Positions 1 to 5,971 of a stretch of 34,611 bases of DNA are shown here, one piece after another. How positions within the stretch are numbered: the first letter of the stretch is position 1; each line of letters starts with the position of its first letter. The translations under genes were made by a program, and so were the position numbers. The notes beneath the pieces were generated by a model, which made no database searches, was not told the DNA's origin, and saw nothing but the letters and a program-made list of their open reading frames with translations. The stretch is from Candidatus Moraniibacteriota bacterium (GTDB lineage: Bacteria; Patescibacteriota; Minisyncoccia; CAIUEV01), in NCBI GenBank assembly GCA_016867255.1, contig VGKB01000003.1:1-34611 (forward strand), in the 5' to 3' direction.

Positions 1-105
1 GGCCACAAATTCGGCGTGACCCGAGAGAGAATTCGCCAAATTGAGGCCAAGGCGCTTGACCGCTTGAGAAAACATAATGTTTCAAACAAACTCAAAGATT
101 TTTAA
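1..105 (+). CDS. rpoD: RNA polymerase sigma-70 factor, C-terminal end (partial)
   Basis: Only the last 34 residues are in the window; the gene begins upstream. They contain [19 protein letters not shown], the region 4.2 helix-turn-helix recognition helix of group 1/2 sigma-70 factors, which contacts the -35 promoter element. The stop is TAA at 103-105. The tail after region 4.2 ([11 protein letters not shown]) is short, as in primary sigma factors. The stop codon lies inside a long stem-loop (99-148). The principal factor RpoD/SigA is the likely identity, but an alternative group 2 factor cannot be excluded from this fragment. Confidence 0.85.
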   Translation, partial: GHKFGVTRERIRQIEAKALDRLRKHNVSNKLKDF

Positions 106-148
106 TAAGTCTTATAGGGCATATATGACCTATAAGACTTATTAAAAA
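99..148. repeat. 20-bp perfect inverted repeat over the sigma-factor stop
   Basis: Bases 99-118 pair perfectly with 129-148 around a 10-nt loop, and the left arm includes the sigma-factor stop codon. No T-tract follows on the + strand, so this is not a standard intrinsic terminator, although it could stabilise the mRNA 3' end. A 14-nt direct repeat (136-149 and 150-163, GACTTATTAAAAA plus G or A) extends the right arm toward the pilin start. Confidence 0.6.
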
Positions 149-167
149 GGACTTATTAAAAAATAAA

Positions 168-620
168 ATGTCAAAATCCAAAGCCAAAAACAAAAATAGG
201 GGTTTCACACTGATTGAGATGATCGTGGTTATTGGCGTTATTGGCCTGCTAACCACAATGATCTTGGTGTCCGTGGGCAGAATAAGGAAAAATTCCATTG
301 ACACTAGGAGAAAATCTAACATTGAAAATGTGCGCGGAGCCATTACGATGTATTATGCCGCCAAGAGCGCTTGGCCGAGCATTTCCAGCGGGTGGAGCGG
401 GTTGATTACTGATTTGTCGGATGGGGGATATATTTCTGATAACATTCCGGCGGACGAAGATGGCGACGGAGTGAATGATTATTCGGTGTGTTCTTGCTCC
501 TCGTGCAGCCCGGCTTGCAGTAGCGCGAGCGTCCAAATGAAGCTTTGCACCAGCTGTATGGTTGAAGACGGGGAGGGTTGTTCGGGCACTCCCAGTAAAT
601 ATTGTCTGGAAGTAAAGTGA
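168..620 (+). CDS. Type IV pilin-like protein (prepilin, Cys-rich C-terminus)
   Basis: The 150-aa protein has a basic leader (MSKSKAKNKNRG) ending in the class III prepilin peptidase site G|FTLIE, with the conserved Glu at +5. A hydrophobic helix of about 22 residues follows (MIVVIGVIGLLTTMILVSV), the N-terminal alpha-helix of type IV pilins and GspG-type pseudopilins. The globular part has a DEDGDGVNDYSV segment resembling the calcium-binding loop of GspG-like pilins. It then has about ten cysteines, which suggests disulfides outside the cell. It should be processed by a PilD-type peptidase not seen here. The ATG at 168 is the only start that gives the leader. Major pilin or pseudopilin cannot be decided. 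Confidence 0.85.
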   Translation: MSKSKAKNKNRGFTLIEMIVVIGVIGLLTTMILVSVGRIRKNSIDTRRKSNIENVRGAITMYYAAKSAWPSISSGWSGLITDLSDGGYISDNIPADEDGDGVNDYSVCSCSSCSPACSSASVQMKLCTSCMVEDGEGCSGTPSKYCLEVK

Positions 621-649
621 CACTAGCCCACTGATTGCGCAAAAACAGT

Positions 650-678
650 TTGACAATCTTGAAATATTATTTTAATTT
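650..678 (+). promoter_or_regulatory. Possible sigma-70 promoter upstream of khpA
   Basis: A perfect -35 hexamer TTGACA (650-655) is followed after 17 nt by a weak -10, TAATTT (673-678). A small hairpin, TTGCC-AAAAA-GGCAA (701-715), lies between it and the khpA start. The weak -10 makes this tentative. Confidence 0.35.
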
Positions 679-748
679 CAAACCAGATAAATTGAGCACA
701 TTGCCAAAAAGGCAACATAGTGAAGGATAATCATTAAATTAAGAAAAG

Positions 749-1108
749 ATGACCGCAGCAACACCGAAAGACGCAGACTTCGTGGAGTACGTGGTTAAAT
801 CCATCGTGGACCACCCCGACGAAGTTAAAGCCGAGCGTAAGGTAGATGAAATGGGAGTATTAATTACTCTCCATGTTCACGCCGAAGATATGGGCATGGT
901 GATCGGAAGGGATGGTTCAACCGCCAAAGCTCTCCGCACTTTGCTTCGCGTGGTGGGAGCCCGCAATAACGCCCGGGTTAACCTTAAGATTAGCGAGCCG
1001 GAAGGCGGCAAGAGGGCCAGGAAATTTGAAAGAGGGGAAGAGGAAAGAGGGGGACGGAAGGAGAAAAAAACTGATATTGAAGAAGTGGTAAATGATTTAA
1101 AACTGTAA
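749..1108 (+). CDS. khpA: KH-domain RNA-binding protein KhpA (YlqC family)
   Basis: The 119-aa protein has a single KH domain at about residues 8-85, with the GxxG RNA-binding loop seen as VIGRDG (51-56). KhpA binds small and messenger RNAs, often as a heterodimer with KhpB/Jag, and affects cell elongation and division in Firmicutes. The core MGMVIGRDGSTAKALRTLL is typical of the family. The C-terminus (about 90-119) is a charged Lys/Glu/Arg-rich tail, longer than in the roughly 80-aa classic proteins. Elsewhere khpA often follows rpsP; here it follows a pilin gene. Identity is secure by motif. Confidence 0.9.
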   Translation: MTAATPKDADFVEYVVKSIVDHPDEVKAERKVDEMGVLITLHVHAEDMGMVIGRDGSTAKALRTLLRVVGARNNARVNLKISEPEGGKRARKFERGEEERGGRKEKKTDIEEVVNDLKL

Positions 1109-1110
1109 AA

Positions 1111-1193
1111 TTAAGTGCTTGGTTTTAGTTACCAAGGCGGAAAGCGGAGAATGTTTCTTGTCTTCACTTGGTAACTTTATACTTAGTACTTAA
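1111..1193. repeat. Imperfect palindrome between khpA and the pilin cluster
   Basis: Left arm 1111-1136 (TTAAGTGCTTGG...ACCAAG) and right arm 1167-1193 are reverse complements with a few mismatches. The outer TTAAGT and the inner AGTTACCAAG match exactly. A 30-nt purine-rich spacer separates them. On the minus strand the right arm reads in 7-nt steps as TTAAGTA, CTAAGTA, TAAAGTT, ACCAAGT. It may be a folded repeat element or mRNA 3'-end structure; no T-run makes it a terminator. Confidence 0.55.
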
Positions 1194-1274
1194 TATTCAA
1201 TTGCTTTTCGCGAATATTAAAAAAATCAATTATTATAATATAATTAAACAGTAATAATTAAACCTAAGAAAAAA

Positions 1275-1625
1275 ATGCAAAAAAAGAAAAACAAAATGAA
1301 GGAGAAGCTGAACAGTTTGCTTAGTTTGGTGCCAGTGGCGAGCGCTGACATTACCGATGCCGCGAGCAAGGCCCGGGGGGTGGCTAAAAAAGCGGACGTG
1401 GTGGAGATGCTTTTAACCATTATTAACTACGCTTTAATTGTCCTTGGCGTGCTGGCAGTGGCGGTATTTATTTACGCGGGGTTTTTATATTTGACGGCGG
1501 CGGGAGTGCAGGAGAAGATTGATAAAGCCAAAAATACTTTGCTGTACGCCGTTATTGGTATTGTGGTGGCAGTTTTGGGATTTGTGGCAGTGGCAACCGT
1601 CCAGCGGTTTATTGTTCAAGGATAA
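1275..1625 (+). CDS. T4SS pilin-like small membrane protein 1 (TrbC/VirB2-like)
   Basis: The 116-aa protein has a basic N-terminus and a signal-like stretch ending near VASA. Two transmembrane helices follow (about 45-72 and 88-110), joined by a short loop GFLYLTAAGVQEKIDKAKNTLLYAVIG. This two-helix hairpin with the pattern YxGxxYLTAxGxxxKxxxAKxxxxxAxxG is the T4SS pilin/TrbC-VirB2-like family common in CPR genomes. Such proteins may form an envelope or surface filament, but no CPR member has a function proven by this sequence. It is the first of four adjacent paralogues (1275-2815). A good -10 (TATAAT, 1234-1239) lies upstream without a clear -35. Confidence 0.8.
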   Translation: MQKKKNKMKEKLNSLLSLVPVASADITDAASKARGVAKKADVVEMLLTIINYALIVLGVLAVAVFIYAGFLYLTAAGVQEKIDKAKNTLLYAVIGIVVAVLGFVAVATVQRFIVQG

Positions 1626-1661
1626 AATTTCTCGTTTTTTCTAAAAAGAAAAAAGAATAAA

Positions 1662-1889
1662 ATGGCGGATGACGGTCTGGTGCTAATAAAAACTCTGTTT
1701 GTCTGGGTGTCGGTTTTGGTTGGGATGCTGGGCGTGGTAATGATCGCGGTAGCAATTTTTTTGTACCTAATTGCCGCGGGAGAGGAGCCAAAAATGAAAA
1801 AAGCCCACGGGATGTTGTGGGGCGGGATTGGTTGCTTAATTGGAGCATTTGCGATGTATGCAATTGGATCAATCTTTAATTATTCTTAA
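1662..1889 (+). CDS. T4SS pilin-like small membrane protein 2
   Basis: The 75-aa protein has two transmembrane helices (about 8-34 and 48-72) joined by a polar loop, AAGEEPKMKKAHGMLWGGIG, which matches the loop pattern of the flanking paralogues. Unlike them it has no recognisable signal peptide and starts almost directly in the first helix, so it is the shortest member of the cluster. It lies 36 nt after copy 1 and is probably co-transcribed. Two exact copies of the heptamer TCTTAAT (1884-1897) overlap its stop codon. It might be a minor subunit or assembly partner. Confidence 0.7.
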   Translation: MADDGLVLIKTLFVWVSVLVGMLGVVMIAVAIFLYLIAAGEEPKMKKAHGMLWGGIGCLIGAFAMYAIGSIFNYS

Positions 1890-1905
1890 TTCTTAATTAT
1901 TGTCG

Positions 1906-2397
1906 GTGGTAAAAAAAATCAAAAAACTGTTGCTGGTGGGGGTGCCTTTTGGCGGAATAATTTTTTATACGGTTGCGCTGGCGGCCGCTTCTCAGGAAGG
2001 ATGGGATCCGGACGCCCTGGCGGGCTCTATTGGGGGAAAAGGGCTTTCCACCCGCAGCGTGTCTGAGATTTTACTCTCGGTCATTGATTGGGCGCTTATA
2101 ATAATTGGGCTGTTGGGAGTTTTAACTTTTATTTACGCGGGGTATTTGTATTTGACCGCCCAAGGGGAGGAGGATAAGATTAGCACGGCTAAGAGAGTGG
2201 TTATCTGGGCGGTTGCGGGAATAGCAGTCGCGGTGTTGGGTTTCGTGGTGGTAAAAACCATAAACGATCTTTTGGTGGGTGGAGGATCTTCCGGCGCCGG
2301 CGGCGGCGGAGCCGGACCGGGAATGGGCGCTCCCACGGAGCCGGCCGCTCCTCCCAGCGGGTCATTGCCTGCGACGCAAGAGATGGTGGGACAGTAA
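1906..2397 (+). CDS. T4SS pilin-like membrane protein 3, Gly/Pro-rich tail
   Basis: A GTG start at 1906 gives VKKIKKLLLVGVPFGGIIFYTVALAAA, a good signal peptide; a TTG at 1900 would add two residues. The mature protein has the family hairpin at about 60-125 (WALIIIGLLGVLTFIYAGYLYLTAQGEEDKISTAKR). A low-complexity Gly/Ala/Pro tail follows (about 128-163), unlike the other copies. Such a tail could be an exposed linker or filament decoration. The gene lies 16 nt after copy 2 and 64 nt before copy 4, so an operon is likely. Confidence 0.75.
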   Translation: MVKKIKKLLLVGVPFGGIIFYTVALAAASQEGWDPDALAGSIGGKGLSTRSVSEILLSVIDWALIIIGLLGVLTFIYAGYLYLTAQGEEDKISTAKRVVIWAVAGIAVAVLGFVVVKTINDLLVGGGSSGAGGGGAGPGMGAPTEPAAPPSGSLPATQEMVGQ

Positions 2398-2461
2398 AAG
2401 TTTAAAAATAAAAATTTTGAATTTAAAGCGGGGCGACAATTCAAGCCAATAATTATCCTTA

Positions 2462-2815
2462 ATGAAACTGAACCTAAAAAGCAGATTAACGAAGAAAGTT
2501 TTGATGTGGGAAAGCGTTATGGGGCCGTGGACGGGAGTGGGTAATTTACCCGATCCGGGCGGAGAGGGTGGGGGGCATCCAATCGCGGCAGTGCTGACTC
2601 GTGTGCTGAACTGGCTTTTGGTGATTTTTGGGCTGTTGGCGCTAATATGTTTTATCGCGGCAGGGTTTCTTTATCTGACGGCCCGGGGCGACCGGGGACG
2701 GATTGAAAAAGCCCATAAAGCAATCCTGTACGGGGTAATCGGCGTAGTGGTTGGGCTTATTGGGATGGTGGCGGTAAAGACGATTGATTCGCTGCTGCGG
2801 GGAGGAGGACAGTGA
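2462..2815 (+). CDS. T4SS pilin-like small membrane protein 4
   Basis: The 117-aa protein repeats the family pattern: a polar Gly/Pro-rich N-terminal stretch (WTGVGNLPDPGGEGGGHP), then two membrane helices (about 43-70 and 87-110) with the loop AAGFLYLTARGDRGRIEKAHKAILYGVIG. The N-terminus lacks a strong hydrophobic signal, so the first helix may act as the insertion signal. This is the last of the four tandem paralogues. A 7-nt phased repeat (2812-2839: GTGAAAA twice, then TTGATAA) overlaps its stop. Confidence 0.75.
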   Translation: MKLNLKSRLTKKVLMWESVMGPWTGVGNLPDPGGEGGGHPIAAVLTRVLNWLLVIFGLLALICFIAAGFLYLTARGDRGRIEKAHKAILYGVIGVVVGLIGMVAVKTIDSLLRGGGQ

Positions 2816-2839
2816 AAAGTGAAAATTGATAAGTATTGA
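2812..2839. repeat. Heptad-phased tandem repeat over a stop codon
   Basis: Four successive 7-mers read GTGAAAA, GTGAAAA, TTGATAA, GTATTGA. The first contains the TGA stop of the preceding pilin-like gene. It is one of several 7-nt phased arrays at gene borders in this window. Confidence 0.5.
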
Positions 2840-2849
2840 AAGTTAATTT

Positions 2850-3182
2850 ATGTTTATGGCTAAAGAAATTGGTGACAATGACTTCAAGTCGGAGATAGAA
2901 GATTATAAAGGATTGGCGCTGGTGGATTTTTGGGCGCCGTGGTGCGGCCCCTGCCGCGAAATGGGACTAATAATCAATGAGTTGGCCGAAGAATATTCCG
3001 CGAAAATTAAAATAATTAAGTTGAACGTTGACGAAAGTCAGGAAATTGCCTCAAAGTTTGCGGTAATGTCAATCCCCACGCTGATTTTTTTCCGGGACGG
3101 AAAGGAGATTTTAAGAAAGATTGGATTGCAGGCAAAGGAAGAAATTATTAAAATCATTGAGAAAGAAAAAGCTGATAAATAG
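2850..3182 (+). CDS. trxA: Thioredoxin
   Basis: The 110-aa protein has one thioredoxin fold. The active site is WCGPC at residues 31-35, preceded by the typical ALVDFWAP strand. The cis-proline motif SIPTLIFF lies near residue 77, followed by DGKEILRKIG. There is no signal peptide, so it should work as a cytoplasmic thiol-disulfide reductase. ATG at 2850 (MFMAKE) and ATG at 2856 (MAKE) are both possible. It is the last gene before a strong terminator and may share a transcript with the pilin-like genes. Length and motifs fit canonical TrxA. Confidence 0.95.
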   Translation: MFMAKEIGDNDFKSEIEDYKGLALVDFWAPWCGPCREMGLIINELAEEYSAKIKIIKLNVDESQEIASKFAVMSIPTLIFFRDGKEILRKIGLQAKEEIIKIIEKEKADK

Positions 3183-3217
3183 AAAAAGTGGAAGATAAAA
3201 ACAGGTGCAAATAAATA

Positions 3218-3254
3218 ACATAGAGACGGGGAGAGCCCGTCTCTATGTGTTTTT
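3218..3254 (+). terminator. Rho-independent terminator after trxA
   Basis: A 13-bp perfect stem (ACATAGAGACGGG at 3218-3230 with CCCGTCTCTATGT at 3236-3248) has a 5-nt loop (GAGAG) and a run of five T (3250-3254). This is the clearest intrinsic terminator in the window. It separates the pilin/thioredoxin operon from tRNA-Thr. Confidence 0.92.
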
Positions 3255-3262
3255 AAATAATT

Positions 3263-3272
3263 TGTATATAAT
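3263..3272 (+). promoter_or_regulatory. -10 element of tRNA-Thr promoter
   Basis: TATAAT at 3267-3272 is preceded by TG two bases upstream, close to an extended -10. It sits about 33 nt before the tRNA 5' end and just after the trxA terminator, as expected for a separate tRNA transcript. No good -35 is visible. Confidence 0.45.
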
Positions 3273-3304
3273 GAGAAGCAACTGTTTTACCCGCCTGCCA
3301 AAGT

Positions 3305-3376
3305 GCCGCTTTAGCTCAATGGCAGAGCAACTGTTTTGTAAACAGTAGGTTGTCGGTTCAAATCCGACAAGCGGCT
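3305..3376 (+). tRNA. tRNA-Thr (anticodon TGT)
   Basis: A full cloverleaf is visible. The acceptor GCCGCTT pairs with AAGCGGC (3369-3375), the D stem is GCTC/GAGC, and the anticodon stem is ACTGT/ACAGT with loop TTTGTAA (anticodon TGT, reading ACA). The T arm is GTCGG-TTCAAAT-CCGAC. The discriminator base is T and CCA is not encoded (the genome continues CAA), so CCA must be added by an enzyme. Confidence 0.95.
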
Positions 3377-3392
3377 CAACAGTTAATCCATC

Positions 3393-3422
3393 AAGTTTTT
3401 TAAGTTTATAAAGTTTGTTAAG
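3393..3422. repeat. 9-nt tandem repeat after tRNA-Thr
   Basis: Three 9-mers of the form AAGTTTNTN (AAGTTTTTT, AAGTTTATA, AAGTTTGTT) are followed by AAG. The array lies 16 nt past the tRNA. It resembles the 7-nt arrays elsewhere but has a 9-nt unit. Confidence 0.55.
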
Positions 3423-3470
3423 AAAGAGTCAGCAGTTTAAAATTATTCTCCCCCTTGATGAACTAATTAT

Positions 3471-5249
3471 ATGTCAAAACAAATCATTACTCCCCAGATG
3501 GATTATTTTCTGGATGTTTTAGAGCAGGAAGCCAAGAAAAAGAAAGACACTAAACAAACCATATTTAAATTGGAAACTTCCGATGTTGCCGGGCAGATGG
3601 CTCTTTGGTATGAAAAAGTCCGCACGGCCGTGCAGTATAAAGAAGAGCACTTACTGCGGCGGACGGCGATGTATCGTATCCTAAAAAGGTTAATTCTTTT
3701 TGAACAGCGGCGCAAGAAGAGGGAAATCACCATGGCGTTGTTTGTTGAACTGGTCCTGGCCGGCTATCTGCAAAACAAAGACGCAAATGACGATAATTTT
3801 GAGAAGACCGAAAAGATAGTTCAGCGCCACTTGAAAGCAATCGGGTATTTGGGAAAACTGGTTAAAAATCCGGCGGAATCAATGGAAACAAGGCGCTGGT
3901 TGATTAATTTGCTTTCAGAGGAGATTGAGAGTCTTATTAATCCCCAGCGAGAGAAAATGGCTTTTATTTTTGCCGTTTATGAAACTTTGAGGCAGAGAAT
4001 AAATTTTATCCTTGAAAAACCACCCTTTCCTCTTCCTGGGTCAAAATCCGGAGGGCTGCACAGCGTGGCGGAGGAATATCTGGGAGTGGGGTCTTTGGTG
4101 GAGCCGATAGCTGAAAGTTTTTCACCGAGCGAGAAGGTGGAAGAGAATAGCAGAAGTTTAAGGGAAAAAGAAAAAATCCTGAATTTAGTCACCTATCTTG
4201 CGATTTTTCGCAATCTAAGGCGCTCTGACCGGGTAATGCTTCGGTCGTTAATTTTCAATGTTTATTTCCCCGCCTGGAATGATTTGGACCCTCTTGACGA
4301 CGAAAAGATTCATTACATAATGAAAAAATTTCTAAGAAAGAGAAGAGAGATTGGAATTATTGCGGAGCATCCGCTGGTGCCAAGAATCCTTTTCCCCGTA
4401 AAGAAATATATGCTTTGTTCCTCTTTTTTGTTTGATGCTTTGATAGGCAATCCCAAGGAAGCCCGGAGTATAGTCTCTCAAGAATTTTTGCTGCATCAGC
4501 AAATTAGAGAAAAATGCAACGTTCGCTACGCCAAGGAAAAAGGAAAATTGAGGAAGAGAATTATCCGGGGCTTTATTTACGTCTTTCTCACTAAGATGCT
4601 GGTGGCGATAATTTTGGAAATTCCTTACGAATATCTCAAGAGTACTGGAGGGGTGCAGTATCGTTCATTGTTAATCAACTTGCTGTTTCCTCCCTTCCTC
4701 TTGACCGCCATTGCGTCTTCGGCGCGGCAGCCCAGCGAGGAAAACACCAAAGAAATTATAAAAGGAGTGGAGACGCTTGTGTACAAGGCCAAACAGGAAG
4801 AGGAGCTGCGTGAAATCAGGGTTACCGACAGGGAAAGCGCTTGGGCGGAAAGGATATTAGACCTGTTTTACGTGATAGTATTTGTCGGAATGTTTTTTTT
4901 GTTGATAAAATTACTCAATATCCTGGATTTTAACGCGGTGGCGGCAGTGATATTCGTAATTTTTGCCGGGACGGTCAGCTTTTTTGGCGCTTTAATCCGC
5001 CAATCAACCAGAGATTTAGTGATAACTAAAGACAAGGAGGGATTTTTCAGTCTGGTATTTGACACTGTCTTACTGCCTTTTGTGAGATTTGGCCGGTTGC
5101 TTTCCGTAAAGTTTTCCCGAATCAACGTCTTCATTTTTCTGTTGGATTTTTTAATAGAGGCCCCTTTTAAGTTTATCATTAGAGCTTTTGAAGCTTGGAT
5201 AGATTTTTTGCGGCGCAAGAGGGATGAAATAGAAAGACAGATTGATTAA
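3471..5249 (+). CDS. Large membrane protein of unknown function
   Basis: The 592-aa protein matches no family I recognise. The first 360 or so residues are soluble, helical and highly charged, with Lys/Arg/Glu-rich stretches. At least four hydrophobic segments follow: near 365-385 (IYVFLTKMLVAIILEI), 400-420 (LLINLLFPPFLLTAIA), 465-485 (LFYVIVFVGMFFLLIKLL) and 490-510 (VAAVIFVIFAGTVSFFGAL). An amphipathic or membrane-associated stretch lies near 545-575, and the C-terminus is charged. This suggests a cytoplasmic domain tethered to the membrane. It stands alone between tRNA-Thr and an anchored acidic protein. The ATG at 3471 gives a plausible MSKQ start. Confidence 0.75.
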   Translation: MSKQIITPQMDYFLDVLEQEAKKKKDTKQTIFKLETSDVAGQMALWYEKVRTAVQYKEEHLLRRTAMYRILKRLILFEQRRKKREITMALFVELVLAGYLQNKDANDDNFEKTEKIVQRHLKAIGYLGKLVKNPAESMETRRWLINLLSEEIESLINPQREKMAFIFAVYETLRQRINFILEKPPFPLPGSKSGGLHSVAEEYLGVGSLVEPIAESFSPSEKVEENSRSLREKEKILNLVTYLAIFRNLRRSDRVMLRSLIFNVYFPAWNDLDPLDDEKIHYIMKKFLRKRREIGIIAEHPLVPRILFPVKKYMLCSSFLFDALIGNPKEARSIVSQEFLLHQQIREKCNVRYAKEKGKLRKRIIRGFIYVFLTKMLVAIILEIPYEYLKSTGGVQYRSLLINLLFPPFLLTAIASSARQPSEENTKEIIKGVETLVYKAKQEEELREIRVTDRESAWAERILDLFYVIVFVGMFFLLIKLLNILDFNAVAAVIFVIFAGTVSFFGALIRQSTRDLVITKDKEGFFSLVFDTVLLPFVRFGRLLSVKFSRINVFIFLLDFLIEAPFKFIIRAFEAWIDFLRRKRDEIERQID

Positions 5250-5302
5250 AGAAGAAAAGGATTTAACAATCGCTGATTTTCCTAATTTTTAATTATATTG
5301 CT

Positions 5303-5947
5303 ATGCAAAACTATGACAACGATGGAGGGAAAACTAATGTAATCATTGCGCTTATTGTGCTGCTGCTTATCATTACAGGGTTTGTGGCTTACAAAAAAGG
5401 GATTTTTACCGGTCCGGCAAGCAGCGTCAAGGAACCTCCAGTCGTTAGGGAGAACAGGAATGACAACGCCGCTTCTAGCCCGAATCAATCAGAGTCAAAC
5501 GATAACGAAGAAGTTGACTATGCCGATGATGCCATTTCGGACCTTGCCGATGAAGGAAAAAGAAGCCCGGAAAAAGCGGACGAATCTCTGAGACAGAGGG
5601 TTATTGATTTCGTTATGGATAACCTGAACAAACTTGTCCCTCCTCCCAAGGATGATAAATGGGATATCCCATTGTTTTATTTTGTCGGCAACAGCAATAT
5701 CTATCTGGAACTGTATGGGTACGACACGGAATTAACTGGGTTAAAGTTGCTTTATAAGGTGGAAAAAGACGGAGAGAAATTTAAGCTCACCGAATTAGCC
5801 CGCTATAAAGAAGGAAAGGAAGATTGGACTCTGGTCTCCGGGACTGATTCTTTCAGTGATTACATAATAGAAGAATATGGTTTCGACGAAGAAACGAACA
5901 AATGGGAAAAAACTGATGAATTTGTTGACGAATCAAGTTTTGAATAA
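5303..5947 (+). CDS. Anchored acidic exported protein, unknown function
   Basis: The 214-aa protein has an N-terminal signal-anchor (about 12-29, VIIALIVLLLIITGFVAY). An acidic, Asn/Ser-rich linker rich in Asp and Glu follows (about 45-95). The globular C-terminal domain (about 100-214) has alternating aromatic and acidic strands (DIPLFYFVGNSNIYLELYGYDTELTGLKLLYKVE). This domain is probably outside the membrane. No motif identifies it. It lies 24 nt before the hydrogenase gene and may share its transcript, but nothing in it suggests cofactor binding. Confidence 0.7.
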   Translation: MQNYDNDGGKTNVIIALIVLLLIITGFVAYKKGIFTGPASSVKEPPVVRENRNDNAASSPNQSESNDNEEVDYADDAISDLADEGKRSPEKADESLRQRVIDFVMDNLNKLVPPPKDDKWDIPLFYFVGNSNIYLELYGYDTELTGLKLLYKVEKDGEKFKLTELARYKEGKEDWTLVSGTDSFSDYIIEEYGFDEETNKWEKTDEFVDESSFE

Positions 5948-5971
5948 AAAATAACAATATAAATTCATTAA

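Noticed and set aside
249-656. 135-aa frame antisense to the type IV pilin
   Set aside because: It is a shadow of the pilin gene; the pilin has a clear prepilin motif and the antisense frame has no recognisable feature.
3290-3299. CCCGCCTGCC just before tRNA-Thr, similar to the GC-rich core of the 22172-22312 element
   Set aside because: Only about 10 nt match and no flanking inverted repeat is present, so chance is enough.
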